In this document: positions 1 through 10,616 of the stretch, piece by piece | Layout of the letters: every line of letters begins with the position of its first letter | Numbering within the stretch: the first letter of the stretch is position 1 | Assembly: GCA_949316235.1 (NCBI GenBank) | Contig: OX438752.1 | Span: forward strand, 2,069,001 to 2,133,000 | Source of the DNA: Oegoconia quadripuncta | Taxonomy: Eukaryota > Arthropoda > Insecta > Lepidoptera > Autostichidae | Direction: 5' to 3' | DNA length: 64,000 nt | The notes under the pieces: model-generated | Told to the model about the DNA's origin: nothing | What the model saw: the letters and a program-made list of their open reading frames with translations, nothing else | The model's database searches: none | Translations under genes and position numbers: made by a program

Positions 1-170
1 GGAATTAGCAAAAGAAATGTTCACAAAGTGTCAGTTTTTATCAATATATCCAGGGGCGAGTTTGAGAATACTGAAAAATTTATTTAATTTACTACGTGTA
101 CTACGAAATAGCTCGAATGACAACAGCGCGAAGACGATATTGTGCGAAAGTACCATGGCTCGAAAGTTTA

Positions 171-353
171 ATTGCGCGATGGTTCATTTGCGCGTAAACT
201 TAATTTCGCGACACACAAAAGCGCGAACGTCCATTTGCGCGAAAACTTAATTGCGCGACACACAAAAGCGCGAACGTCCATTTGCGCGAAAACTTAATTT
301 CGCGACACACAAAAGCGCGAACGTCCATTTGCGCGAAAACTTAATTGCGCGAT
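171..353. repeat. 47-bp tandem repeat rich in GCGCG
   Basis: A unit containing AAAAGCGCGAACGTCC and TTTGCGCGAAAACTTAATT recurs with a 47-bp period; the CGCGACACAC block sits at 207, 254 and 301. About three full copies plus a diverged first copy (GATGGTTCATTTGCGCG). It is CpG-rich in otherwise AT-rich DNA. No coding sense. Confidence 0.9.
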
Positions 354-517
354 AGTCAAATACAATGGGTACATAATTTGTTTTATTACAAATATGTCAA
401 CCTAACATCGAAATCTACAACGTGGTTATAATTTATCCAATGAGAGCGCCACTGGACAGAATAAGCCCTCTTAATATTGTACGTTTTATTTTAATGGAAT
501 AATGATTATATTGATTA

Positions 518-880
518 CTAGCAGCTGCCCGCGACTTCGTCCGCGTAGACTACATGAATCAACACTTTATTACTTTCCCACGGGAATACATTCAGCAGAA
601 AAATTACCATGTAGAGTTTATTGATATCGATTTTATGGTTTTAACCCCCATTTCACAACCCAGGGGGCTGTTTTTCGAAAAATCTCAAAACACGTATTAG
701 CTTATTTGTTCCTAGGAGTACTCTTAGTCGAAAATAGTCGAAATGTCCAAGTTATACTGTTTCTTCATACAAACTTCCCCACCCCTGTTTCACCCCCTTA
801 AAGGGTGAATTTTGAAAAATCCTTTCTTAGTGCTCCCCTAGACTTCGTAAGGAACCTACGTGCCAAATTTGGAAACTCTA
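518..880 (+). repeat. LepR interspersed repeat
   Basis: Starts with CTAGCAGCTGCCCGCGACTT and continues to GAATTTTGAAAAATCC and CTACGTGCCAAATTTGG. This order matches a repeat scattered through lepidopteran genomes (from my knowledge; Helitron- or SINE-like status not settled here). Other copies lie at 19110, 33013, 35322, 40507 and 41740. Confidence 0.6.
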
Positions 881-889
881 TTCACCCCT

Positions 890-1186
890 TTGACTATGAC
901 TTTGACTATGATTTTGAGCCTTCGACTTTGAGCTTTCGACTTTGAGTCTTCGACTTTTAGCCTTCGACTTTGAGCCTTCGACTTTGAGCCTTTGACTTTG
1001 AGCCTTCGACTTTGAGTCTTCGACTTTGAGCCTTCGACTTTGAGCCTTCGACTTTGAGCCTTCGACTTTGAGCCTTCGAATTTGAGCCTTCGACTTTGAG
1101 CCTTCGACTTTGAGCCTTCGACTTTGAATTTCGAATTTGAATCTTCGACATTGACTCTTCGACTCTAACTCTTCGACTTCGACACC
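890..1186. repeat. 14-bp tandem repeat (CTTCGACTTTGAGC)n
   Basis: About 20 near-identical 14-bp units, degenerating at both ends to GACTTTGACTATG and TTCGACTCTAAC. On the minus strand it stays open as a low-complexity RRLKVEGSKSKAQS repeat, which I regard as a by-product of the period and not as a protein. Confidence 0.9.
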
Positions 1187-1194
1187 AATTTGAA

Positions 1195-1600
1195 TTTGTG
1201 ATTTAAACCCCTACCACTATCGCAACCCGTAAGGGGTTAGCTTCAAAATAAATGTCATTTTCGCAATCAACGTCCCAAAAAACCTAAATAACGACACCAA
1301 TATAGACTTTTTTGGTGTCATCCCCCACCCCTATCACACCCCTAGAGGGTTGGCTTAAAATAAATGTCATTTTCATAATCAACATCCCAAAAAACCTAAA
1401 TAACGACACCAATATCGATTTTATGGTTTCAACCCCCATTTCACACCCCAGGGGGCTGTTTTTCGAAAAATCTCAACTCAGTCTTATCTCATTCTCTAAC
1501 ACCAAGGGGTTAGCTTTAAAACAAATGGCATTTTCGTAATCAACGTCCCAAAACACCTAAATAATCACACCAATATTCACTTTTTTGGTATCAACCCCCA
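1195..1600. repeat. Tandem ~112-bp repeat units
   Basis: The block AAATAAATGTCATTTTC...CAACGTCCCAAAAAACC...ACGACACCAATAT recurs at about 1245, 1357 and 1518. The first spacing is 112 bp and the second is 161 bp because of an extra stretch. The same GATTTTATGGTTT and CAGGGGGCTGTTTTTCG phrases occur in the LepR copy at 630-680, so the array probably grew from inside a LepR element. Confidence 0.75.
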
Positions 1601-1604
1601 CCCC

Positions 1605-2760
1605 TTTTTTTTTTTTTTTAACCAGGAGAAACGCTCATGCTTATCCGCCCTCCTCGGGGGAGGGGGGCGGATTATGTCGGACTCCGGCACAGAAGGTGCC
1701 GGCCTACCGACTAAAAACTCCTGGGTGTTCCCTCGCGCGCGCCGTTGACGGCGTGGCCGCGGGTACCATCTGGTATTCGTCCGCAGCCACGCCAGCGCGG
1801 TGCCCGCCGCCAGGACAAAGCGGCGGCAGGCCCACCTCTGGGCTGGAGCAGGGAGGAATCGCCTGGTCCAGCCACCTCTAGAAGGCGCGCGGAAAACACC
1901 GCGCGCGCCTTCTCGCGGGGCCTATGTGTGGGCGGTGATCCCCCCGGATCGCCACCCACGGCCCCGCAGGGTAGGGGGGCAGAGGATCGCCTATAATTAA
2001 AGATAAGCTCTCCTCCGGGCCCCCCATGCGGCTGCATCTCCCCTCGCTCTGCGAGTGACCTCGCAAAGAGAGGGGACCGCTTTCCACGGCCTCTCCTTGG
2101 CGTCCGCAGCTCGAACCTGGCTGCGGCCGGCAAAGAGTGGCCGTCCCGCACGGCTACGACCTCTCAGCAGAGAGGTCGTCCCCTACCATAGCGGCCTGCA
2201 ACAGCGGGAGGCCCGGAGAGGAGGCGGGGGAAAACCGCCCCCCCAACCCTCCCGCCGTCTCCCCCTGCGAGCAGAGGGAGAGGGCCGCTTCCCACGACCT
2301 CTCGTCGACGGCCGCAGCCTTAGCTGCAGTCGTCAAGGAGAGGTCGCCCAAGTGCTGCAGACGATTCCACGGCGTCCCCTGCCCATATGGACATATGGGC
2401 ATTCCTCAGGGAGCGCCGCTTCCTCGCCGCAGCCCGCTGTGGTGGAATTCGCCCTCCACCATCCCTAGTCGCTCCACTCCCGAAAACGAATTTTCGGGAG
2501 TGGGACGACGAGGGCATCTCGGCGCCGAGGCGGGCCTCGGAGCCGAGACTTGGGCTGATTTTTTATAGAGGTTTTCCTTCCTCGCGGTCCGGGCGGTTAA
2601 GCCAAGACCCTCGGTCCCGGACTGCAGCTGAAAGCCGCGGTCCCGGATTACGAGCCCGGCGGTGGCAAGGGGTAGGAGGTTCACCCCAAACCTAGGAAAT
2701 GGGCGCCGTAGAGAGAAGAATGAGGTTCAGGGTCGTCGGTTTCAGGCCCCTACCAGGACT
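1605..2760 (-). mobile_element. GC-rich LINE 3' region, R1-like
   Basis: A ~1.1-kb block far richer in GC than its surroundings. It begins with a T run at 1605-1619, which is a poly-A tail if read on the minus strand. Just inside lies GGAGAAACGCTCATGC ... GTCGGACTCC ... CTAAAAACTCC; the piece at 30.23 kb has the same layout. I know this layout from 3' ends of lepidopteran R1-type LINEs, but the family name is inference. Several overlapping frames are open only because GC-rich DNA lacks stops. I recognise no domain in them. The inner end at about 2760 is approximate. Confidence 0.45.
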
Positions 2761-3251
2761 GCAGCCACTGATGAACGGTGAAGAAGGTGAAGGTCATGAA
2801 GAAGGTATAGCCACTTGAAATACTTGTAAACGATGTAATAATTTAAAGAAATGAAATAAAAGAAAGAATGAAAAGAATAGTTCCAGTTCGAAAGTTGCGT
2901 CAAGACTGCCTAGTTTTTGAAAATAATTTAGAATTCAGAATTTTGAATAATGTTCCAAAAAAGGAAACGCCAAAGAGATTACCGAAAAGAAGACAGAATT
3001 TAGAAGAGGTTGTACACCTCGTTACAACCATAGTCGAATAAGATAAAAAAAAATCGATTACTCACATACAAAGTAAACCATTCTGAAACCATCTTTTGTT
3101 TGGAAGTCTAATGTTCGGCTGAATTCTGTTATGGTTCCTAGATAAAAGTTGTTCGCAATCAGGAGTGAATTCACGAGCAGAAAATTTTTGATTACACCGT
3201 ACTTGCTTGGCACCGTGCTTGGCACCGATCGGTGTCCGCGTCCGCCTAAAG
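2761..3251. other. No recognised feature
   Basis: AT-rich sequence with A-rich runs. I see no repeat family or convincing reading frame. Confidence 0.5.
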
Positions 3252-3693
<442 letters not shown>

Positions 3694-4236
3694 TATTTGT
3701 CCTGCTTATTCGCTTGGACGAAATATACAACTATCCCACTCTAATCCCAAATCGCGTGCAACATACGATGTCTTGCTACGGAGGCTGAAGATTTAAGCGA
3801 AAATGCGTGAAGAAGCTGACTAAACCCCAAGTTATTGAGAGGTGGTAAAGGTACGCCTCGAAGTTACTTAGTATATTATGTAATACCGTTACATTGTCCC
3901 GGAGATTTGAAAAGTTATTCATAGTACACAGGAGAGCTTTAATTATAGGTTTTATTACTTAAACTTTGATTGTTATGTCAGCAAGTTATTGCTGTCGTGA
4001 AATACTTACCTACTTGGAAATTGTTCTGTTTTGATAATGAGATCTTGTTTTATTTGTAACCTGCGAACTGTAGTATAGATATATAACTGCAAGTTAATTT
4101 AGCTATGTTCCACCTATATACCAAATTTCATCCAATTCCGTTCATACGTTTTGCCGTGATTGATTAACGAACAAATAAACATTCAAACTTTCACATTTAT
4201 AATATTAGTTAGATGTTCCTGCATTGAGTGAATATT

Positions 4237-4428
4237 TTTTTTTTTTTTTTTATTAAAAACTGGTTTCGCGTTTGACTACAATCTCACCTGATGGAAAGTG
4301 ACGATGTAGCCGAAGATGTATCACGCGCACCCAGTAAATGCCTATTCACTCTAGACTTGAAGATCCCAAGGTTGTAAGTTCCATACCTTAGCAGTCCGCA
4401 TTATAAATGATGAAGCAAAAGCAAAGCA
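4237..4428 (-). mobile_element. LINE-3 3' fragment with AATATT duplication
   Basis: The poly-A tail reads as a T run at its start, followed by AACTGGTTTCGCGTTTGAC and CACCTGATGGAAAGTGACG. It ends 5'-truncated at GATGAAGCAAAAGC. AATATT flanks it at 4231-4236 and 4429-4434. The other copy of the host segment lacks the insertion. Confidence 0.85.
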
Positions 4429-4835
4429 AATATTAACCAAAACTCATAATTTTTCACCTTTTAAAAACGAATAACAGCGACTTTCTTGAAACATTTAATA
4501 AAGTGTTGTAAATGTAGTAACAATTGTTAAAAATTAAGCATTTGTAAGAAACGCAAGTACTAAGTAAATAAATAAGCTAAAGTTAAAAATGTGTTTCTTT
4601 AAAAACATGCTCAATTGATGGGTATTTCTTTAAATTCAATACATTTAGGGAAATTATAGTTACAAAATATTAGTTCTCATTTTTATTTCTTAAGCAATGC
4701 AGCTCGACGACATTTTCAGCTAAAACACATGAATGCCTAACTATAACATGCTTAGTTTTTTATCCATCAATAAGTTAACTGTGTTTAACAAAAGTCTACC
4801 TAATTAAATATTACTTAGTATTTATTGTTATTAAG

Positions 4836-5123
4836 TTATAATAATAATAAATATTTCGGACACTTACACCAATCATCTAGTCCCAAACTAAGCAAAGCTT
4901 GTACTATGGATACTAGGTGACGGATAAACATAAATAAATATTTATATAAACATCCATGACTCAGGAATAAATGTTCAATCAATCAATCAATCAAATACGC
5001 TTTATTGTTTGAATAAGGAAGGTATTCATATTCATCACACAAACATTTACCCGTCGCGGGATTCGAACCCGTAACCGTTGGTTTCGCTGATAGGGTCATT
5101 AAACACTACACCAATCGGTCGTC
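4836..5123 (-). mobile_element. SINE-A, carrying a small LINE-tail insertion
   Basis: On the minus strand: box A GGTGTAGTG, box B region GGTTCGAATCC, and the body. The empty site is at about 19,998 (TTATTAAGATACAAATT), giving a short AAG duplication. Inside, at about 4976-5033, an extra (AATC)n + AATACGCTTTATTGTTTG stretch looks like a minus-strand LINE 3' tail. The stack is therefore LINE tail in SINE-A in duplicated segment. Confidence 0.85.
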
Positions 5124-5320
5124 AAGATACAAATTAAAAATAGGGTTTTCTAAAAAAATCTTGCTTAATTATTCAAAATTATTTAATATACCTCTATAAG
5201 ATAGCAATTATATAAGTCGGTTCTGAATTATGTCTAGCTAAACTAATTTTTTACCGTATTTTCCCTGGGCTTGTTGTTGGAGGGCTATGTTTACTTAATG
5301 ATTAATTTCACAGTTAAAAT

Positions 5321-5387
5321 ATCTCGACATTAGTCCAGATTAAGGTCAAGAGCGATCCCATTCTAATTAAAAAAAAAAAAAAAAAAT
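5321..5387 (+). mobile_element. LINE-4 3' tail
   Basis: CTCGACATTAGTCCAGATTA, AGGTCAAGAGCGATCCC, then ATTCTAATT and ~18 A. The same tail, with coding sequence attached, is at 56.54 kb on the minus strand. Confidence 0.75.
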
Positions 5388-5650
5388 TGCAAATTCAAAA
5401 TATGATTTAATTTATACAGAACTTATTTCAGATGTTTAATTTGAAAGATAATTTTTATTACCATGTGTATTGCAGTTTTACGTGATGCTAGCTCATGGCT
5501 ACACACAATTCTTATGTATGCTAAACTAGTCTCTGTGACAAAGAGAAATGTGAATAAATGTGATATACGATCAGGGCATTTTAATGCTTGCTTTGAAATA
5601 GTTAAAGTCTTCTTTCTTTCGTTTCGTTCGTCAAACATTCCTTTAGATTC

Positions 5651-5692
5651 TGCTTGTTCAAAAGGCAATTTTCCACCGAGAAGAACAAGCAC
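5651..5692 (-). mobile_element. LINE-1 3' UTR fragment
   Basis: CTGCTTGTTCAAAAGGCAAT then GAGAAGAACAAGCA, the diagnostic LINE-1 UTR stretch, directly abutting SINE-C. The upstream part (5450-5650) is not recognisable. Confidence 0.6.
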
Positions 5693-5693
5693 T

Positions 5694-5984
5694 TGATCTC
5701 AAACACACCTGTTGTTAAGTGAAGATGAGGCTGAAGTGGAAGCATCCTCACCGGAAACCCCATCTTATTTGGGGGACTGGCTGTCTTATCTTTGACGACC
5801 AAAACACAACAATGTTATTAACATTGCTGTTTGGCAGCAGACTTAAATATGGTGGTGGTAGCTAGCCAGGTGGATAATAAAATGCCATACCACCAACCAA
5901 ACCGAGTACTAAACATGCACCCCGGATCGAACCCGCGACCTCGGAATCGTAAACCCAATGTTGTTTACATTGAGCCACGGAGGC
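5694..5984 (-). mobile_element. SINE-C
   Basis: Read on the minus strand it starts CCGCCTCCGTGGCTCAATGT, has a box B-like GGTTCGATCC, and ends at the CAGGTGTG tail without an A run. The ACCACCAACCAAACCGAGTA block is diagnostic. Confidence 0.85.
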
Positions 5985-6076
5985 GGGGGAAAAGTGAAGG
6001 GTCAAGTAAAGCGAATAAAAGTAATGTTTCTTCACTCGTGTTTACTAATGGACGGCACAAAATTGACTAACCATTT

Positions 6077-6137
6077 GACCGAGCGCGACAGATCGCTACC
6101 GAGCGCGACAGAAATCGTTACTGAGCGCGACAGCAAT
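6077..6137. repeat. Three ~22-bp tandem units
   Basis: ACCGAGCGCGACAGATCG, ACCGAGCGCGACAGAAATCG and ACTGAGCGCGACAGCAAT follow each other. The flanks 5985-6076 and 6138-6456 hold nothing I recognise. Confidence 0.75.
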
Positions 6138-6456
6138 ATTTTGTACATCTAAACAGACCTTCTTACTGAAATAATTTAATTTAATTATTCTTGTAAATGA
6201 AAATTGTATTCCAATTCCTGTCGTCTGGTAATCCCAAGTACAAGCTTCAAACCTCGAAAACCTGAATTATTATTTAAACCAGCCCACTTCAACTTAACGT
6301 CTCTTCATAACTAAGATGGCCGGCGCCTTAATGAGCAAATAAATTTTAATTGATAATTTATTTTGTACTAACTTCCGCCGCGGCTTCTCTCGCTTGGGAT
6401 TCGTATTCTATCCAAAATTTCAGAATAAGAAGTACGCTAAGTATAAAAAAAAGAAA

Positions 6457-6522
6457 TATAATACTTCAGACACTTATACACAAATTATCTGGTCCCAAAC
6501 TAAGCAAAGTTTGTACTATTAT
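6457..6522 (-). mobile_element. SINE-A 3' fragment
   Basis: ATACTTCAGACACTTATAC then TCTGGTCCCAAACTAAGCAA matches the 3' end of SINE-A on the minus strand; the tRNA head is missing. Confidence 0.65.
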
Positions 6523-6534
6523 AATATTAATAAT

Positions 6535-6797
6535 AATAAATATCTTTGCACATACACACAGCGCCATCTAGTTCCACACTAAGCAACTAGGCTTGTATTA
6601 TGGATACCAGATGGTTGATAAACTACACAAATACGTATTTTGTTTTGTAAATAAATACATAAATTAATAAAAAAACATCCATAACTCGGGAACACATGTC
6701 TGTATACATCATACAAACATATGCCCCTAGCGGGATTCGAACTCGCGACCTTTTGGTATAGCAGTCAGAATTTTTAACCACTACACCAAACAGGTTG
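6535..6797 (-). mobile_element. SINE-B
   Basis: Complete-looking: GCGCCATCTAGTTCCACAC, GGATACCAGATGGTTGAT, GCGGGATTCGAACTCGCGAC (box B), and the head complement CCACTACACCAAACAGG. The tRNA-like head is at the high-coordinate end. Confidence 0.85.
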
Positions 6798-6844
6798 TCT
6801 ATTGATAGTAGAGATCAGATAAGCCTACTTAATTATTTGTATTA

Positions 6845-6945
6845 TTATCCATGACTCGGTAATAAATGTTCGTATTCATCATACAAACATCTCTCCTCAG
6901 TTGGTTTCCAGACAGGGTCACTATCCACTACACCAGAAGTCATCA
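6845..6945 (-). mobile_element. SINE-A with internal deletion
   Basis: AATAAATGTTCGTATTCATC and GGGTCACTATCCACTACACC are both present, but the CCCGTCGCGGGATTCGAACC stretch (box B) between them is gone. The copy cannot retain a complete pol III promoter. Confidence 0.65.
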
Positions 6946-6989
6946 ATGTATGCTAATCCTAGTTACAGCATCTGTTTTATGTATAACTG

Positions 6990-7055
6990 GTTAGCATTTG
7001 CCCTCAATCACATCTGATGTTAAGTGAAAAAGGGGCCGAAAATATAGATCCCACC
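6990..7055 (-). mobile_element. SINE-C 3' tail, diverged
   Basis: TGGTTAGCATTTGCCCTCAA then TCACATCTGATGTTAAGTG resembles the SINE-C tail only. 7056-7171 is unassigned. Confidence 0.5.
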
Positions 7056-7171
7056 TCCACACTCCTCCCAATGTAAGTCACAATATGGGCTCCGATTAAT
7101 AATAATACATTGACAAAAGTTATAAAAAAAAAAATTTCCTTGTGCGTACTTGTAGTTTGTTGAATTAGATA

Positions 7172-7450
7172 TTTTTTTTTTTTTATATGAGAGGGCGGCA
7201 AACGAGCACGCGGGTCACCTGATGCAACACCAAAAGGGTCACAGATGCGTTGCCGGCCTTTGAGGAAGGTATAGGCTCGTTTCTTGAAGGTTCCAATGTC
7301 GTACTCGTTCGGGAACACCGCTGCCGGAAGTCCGTTCCACAGGGTGGTCGTACGTGGTAAGAAGTTTCTTGAGAAACGTACAGTGGTAGACTTCCACTCA
7401 TCCAGGTGATGTGGATAGATAAAAAGTTTATTACATAAACTGGCACACAT
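7172..7450 (-). mobile_element. LINE-2 C-terminus and 3' UTR
   Basis: Minus-strand frame encodes [20 protein letters not shown] then [20 protein letters not shown], the C-terminal end of a Jockey/CR1-type reverse transcriptase protein, identical over this stretch to the copy at 63.3-63.7 kb. The A tail reads as T at 7172-7184. About 30 bp of the 3' UTR (GTCCATGGGCGGCGG...) is deleted relative to the other copies. 5'-truncated. Confidence 0.85.
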
Positions 7451-8254
7451 ACAAGGAACACAATATTACACAATACATTATTAACAAACATGAGAGGAAT
7501 ATTATGAAAACTATAACAATTAAATTACTTATTCATGTGGGCATGAGTGCAACAGTCATACAACGAGGCCGTAGCTCCCTTTACCTATACTTAAACCCTT
7601 CGATGTTTTACATCAAGTTCGTAAAGGTAAACACGCAAACCCTACCTTTCAAAAAAGATCTTTTCCAAATCTGGTACTGGTAAGCTTACATAGGTAGAGA
7701 CTTGTGTATGTGATATGCGTGAACCTGTGTTTCAGGATCACCAGCGCCCAAGTTGTAGTTCACGAATGTCTATAATAGAGTTAAATTTCTAAGGGTTACA
7801 ATTTGTGAGATGGTACGTAATAAGAGTAAATAAAAGAGGTATATAAAAATAAAATGGTCTTTAAAATTCAAGATTATTTGTTACTGCGTGTGTGTGTATG
7901 GGTGTGTGTGTGTGTGTGGGGGAGTGTGTTGGGGTATGTGTGAGTGTGTGCATGTGGCTGTTTGTGTATTGCGACTATGTGCGCATGTATGTTGGAAAGT
8001 ATACATAATTTTAATTGTTCTATTCTGCTTGTCCCACCCTACGATTTGCATTTTGGGATCGCTAAAACTAGCACATGGACAAGTGTGTTTTCAGATGATA
8101 ATTATGTATATTGGATGTAAGTTTTTAATAACTGTACAATACCGCAAACAGACATACAAAGGCTTTTGTGTCAGTTGTTACTTAACGAATACATACAAGC
8201 AAACATAGCCTAGAGTTACACGTAAAATGTAAATGAAAACTAAATGGTAATACA
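7451..8254. other. No recognised element; TG-rich stretch
   Basis: Apart from a degenerate TG-rich stretch at 7887-7965, nothing is recognisable. A 106-codon frame through the TG repeat (CVYGCVCVCGG) is a repeat artefact. Confidence 0.5.
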
Positions 8255-8400
8255 AGTATCCAACTGGGAATTGAACCGGTGATCCAGCGATTAACGGATA
8301 ACGCCTGTGTTCCGGGTCGGGGCGGGAATCGAACGGATTACGCGGAATGATGGCTTTGTGAATGCTGCCGATATTTTACCGCGGGATACTCAACAGGTGT
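8255..8400 (-). repeat. tRNA-like fragment with two box B-like sites
   Basis: GGGAATTGAACCGGTGATCC and, 60 bp on, GGCGGGAATCGAACGG both read as pol III box B (GGTTCAATTCCC, CGATTCCCG) on the minus strand. No matching box A or cloverleaf is evident, so I call it a tRNA-related SINE remnant, not a tRNA gene. Confidence 0.35.
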
Positions 8401-8420
8401 CGGCGTATGTTATGAGTTAT

Positions 8421-9440
8421 GTTTATTATGACGTCTTCGCACTTGGGAAATAAGTTTAAATTTTGCAGCTTTATATTGATAAAGGCACGCGCCTGAGAAA
8501 CGACTTAATACCAAAAATGTGAGGTAAGAAAAAGAAAGAAAAAGTATTTATTAATATTTCGTGGGTATAAAATTATGTGGCAAAGGGATGGGCGTAAGCA
8601 TTTGCTGTCGATATGTCGTACTAGCTACCTAGTTCGCCGTAATATACCGACCGCATTCTGACAGTGACAACTCATTGCCATATTATGTGAGCAGGTGAAC
8701 TGTATCATGATGACATTGTTATCAATTACCACCGATCGAGTCACGATGCAATCTACAATTTCTTCATTTCCATACGCAATTCGAACTTAACCTAAAAACG
8801 ACATTTTTCAAATTCAAACATCACGTCGGTTGAAGCAGAACGGTTTAGGAATCACGTCGTCCCATTGCCGAGTCCCTGAGGGGCTCCAAACGCTATCGAA
8901 ATTGGATTGAAATCGAGTGAACCGCGCAACGCCATCCATCGTGTGACGGCAACGTGCAACGAACAGAGTTTTTGCTGCGACGTTTTTGTCAGGCGCTCCT
9001 GAGTTCGTACGGTGGGAAATTGCTGTCTGTTTGACATGTTTTACTTAAGCAAACACCTTATAGACAGGTGTTGGTTGGGTGACAATGGTCAATACGGTAT
9101 GTGAATAGGTGGCTGTCAATATGTTTGAAAAGTTAGGTTATGAATATGATTTCAAAAGAAATGGGGAGCTTCTTGACTACCCCAGGAAGGACGTCGAACA
9201 TTGTTCTCTACATAGCTCGTTGAGTGACCTTGAGCTTTCTTATGGGGCTTATAGAGAAAATGTTTCATTGCCTTAAATTATGACTAGTTACATACAATCA
9301 TTAAAGACTTACGTCCAAAAATACTGAGGTGTAACTTACCTACTAGATTTTTCTTTCCCCAAATCACAAAGTTATACCCTAAGTGAGAATCAGATTATAT
9401 ATATAATAATAATATTTAAATCTATTGGAAATAATAATAA
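8421..9440. other. No recognised feature
   Basis: About 1 kb of seemingly unique sequence. A 61-codon minus-strand frame at 8852-9037 has no recognisable similarity and is not called. Confidence 0.5.
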
Positions 9441-9535
9441 GTGGTTCAATGTAAACAACATAGGGTTTACGATTCGGAGGTCGCGGATTCGATCTCTAGC
9501 CGGGTACATATTTAGTATTCGGTTTGATTGGTGGT
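9441..9535 (+). mobile_element. SINE-C 5' part
   Basis: GTGGTTCAATGTAAACAACA, TTACGATTCGGAGGTCGCGG, GGTACATATTTAGTATTCGG. The body and tail are missing. Confidence 0.7.
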
Positions 9536-9635
9536 TTTTTCACGATTACAAAAAAGTTACCCTTTTTATCAATAATTTTAAATTGTCGAATATAACCGTA
9601 GTTAAAGCTATTTAGGTCTTATTTATAATTAGCTT

Positions 9636-9755
9636 TTAAGCTTCTTAAGGTCAGAGCGATTTTTCGCTGTTAGCGATAAGGCCGCCTAATTTGTAGTTTC
9701 TATAAGATATTTAAATGTATTCCTTATTACAATAAAGCGTATTAGATTTGAATTT
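9636..9755 (+). mobile_element. LINE-5-like 3' UTR
   Basis: GTTAGCGATAAGGCCGCCTA then ACAATAAAGCGTATTAG, a polyadenylation-like end. Only 3' UTR is present. Confidence 0.6.
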
Positions 9756-9822
9756 TTAATTTCCTACTATATTTAAAAAGAAATCTCAATACATCCAATG
9801 TTTTTTTATTAATTTACTAGAC

Positions 9823-9900
9823 AATTAATTTACTATAGTAAATTAATTAAAAATTAAAAATTAATAAAAGACAATTAATTTACTATAGTAAATTAATTGT
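9823..9900. repeat. Two perfect palindromes
   Basis: A 26-bp perfect palindrome (9823-9848) and a 30-bp one (9871-9900) share the core AATTTACTATAGTAAATT and are separated by A/T-rich sequence. A third, imperfect copy is at 46703-46726. At both loci a SINE-C tail abuts directly. Confidence 0.9.
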
Positions 9901-9902
9901 GT

Positions 9903-9962
9903 ATTTTTTTTTTAATGCGCAACGGATTAACACTTGACCTCAATCACACCTGATGTTAAGTA
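9903..9962 (-). mobile_element. SINE-C solo 3' tail
   Basis: A T run then ATGCGCAACGGATTAACACT, TGACCTCAATCACACCTGAT. No SINE body follows. Confidence 0.7.
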
Positions 9963-10317
9963 ATGTGGGCGCTACTGGACGGAATAAGCCCTTTTAACTA
10001 TGTGGTGCTAGTGCCATAAAATGTACTGCCCTATATTAACTGTGAAAACTTATTTTCAAAACATCCCCAACTCCCTTTTGAATGGAGAACGCTGTAATAA
10101 TGTTTACACTTTCCAAAGTCTGCTCAATGGTTTGTTATTAAATTGACCTAAAATAGTATGTCAGCTGTTTTGTTTTAAGTGATTTTCGGTGTTTCACTTT
10201 GAAAGTTTTCTCTTCCGGAAATAATATTTGGGTTTAATACATTTAATAGAATAATGTCAATCAGTCAAAAATGAAGTATTCTCCACTTAAGTGTTTATGC
10301 CGCACGGTTTTCCATAC

Positions 10318-10613
10318 AAACTTTGAAGTCCAAATTTTCCTAAACGAACAAACCGATTCTAATGAAACTTTATACGCTTAAAGCACTTATATAGATTTAA
10401 AAAGTTAGTAGAGAACATTTTCGAAAAAGTGTATTGAAACTAAATTAGATCGATATTAAGTTATCCAAAAAGAAAAATTGCAATTTATTTCATTAAATTC
10501 GATATTTTGAAAATGTTTTCTACTAACTTTTTAGATTTATATATTCTGCTTATACGTATAAAGTTTCATTAGAATCGGTTTATTCATTTCGGAACATTTG
10601 GACTCGAAAGTTT
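10318..10613. mobile_element. MITE-D copy 1, long inverted repeat
   Basis: Two ~110-bp arms (10318-10430 and 10505-10613) are imperfect reverse complements: AAACCGATTCTAATGAAACT on the left against AGTTTCATTAGAATCGGTTT-type sequence on the right, plus AGTTAGTAGA near the inner ends. No coding capacity. A related copy is at 42.85 kb. Confidence 0.8.
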
Positions 10614-10616
10614 GTA

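Larger units (their letters stand above)
4090..5271. repeat. Duplicated segment, copy 1 (interrupted)
   Basis: Collinear with 19420-20165: both run from AAGTTAATTTAGCTATGTTC through GCAATGCAGCTCGACGACAT to ATTTTCCCTGGGCT. This copy carries a LINE-3 fragment (4237-4428) and SINE-A (4836-5123), both absent from the other. The first 125 bp resemble the LepR 3' part (CAAATTTCATCC, TATAATATTAGTTAGAT). It may be one long non-autonomous element or a segmental duplication. Confidence 0.85.

Noticed and set aside
957..1151. 64-codon frame rich in K/S/R repeats
   Set aside because: It is a translation of the 14-bp tandem repeat; the period (not a multiple of 3) gives the repeating peptide.
1711..2695. 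Several overlapping 65-146-codon frames on both strands
   Set aside because: GC-rich DNA has few stops. Frames overlap in all phases and none shows a recognisable domain.
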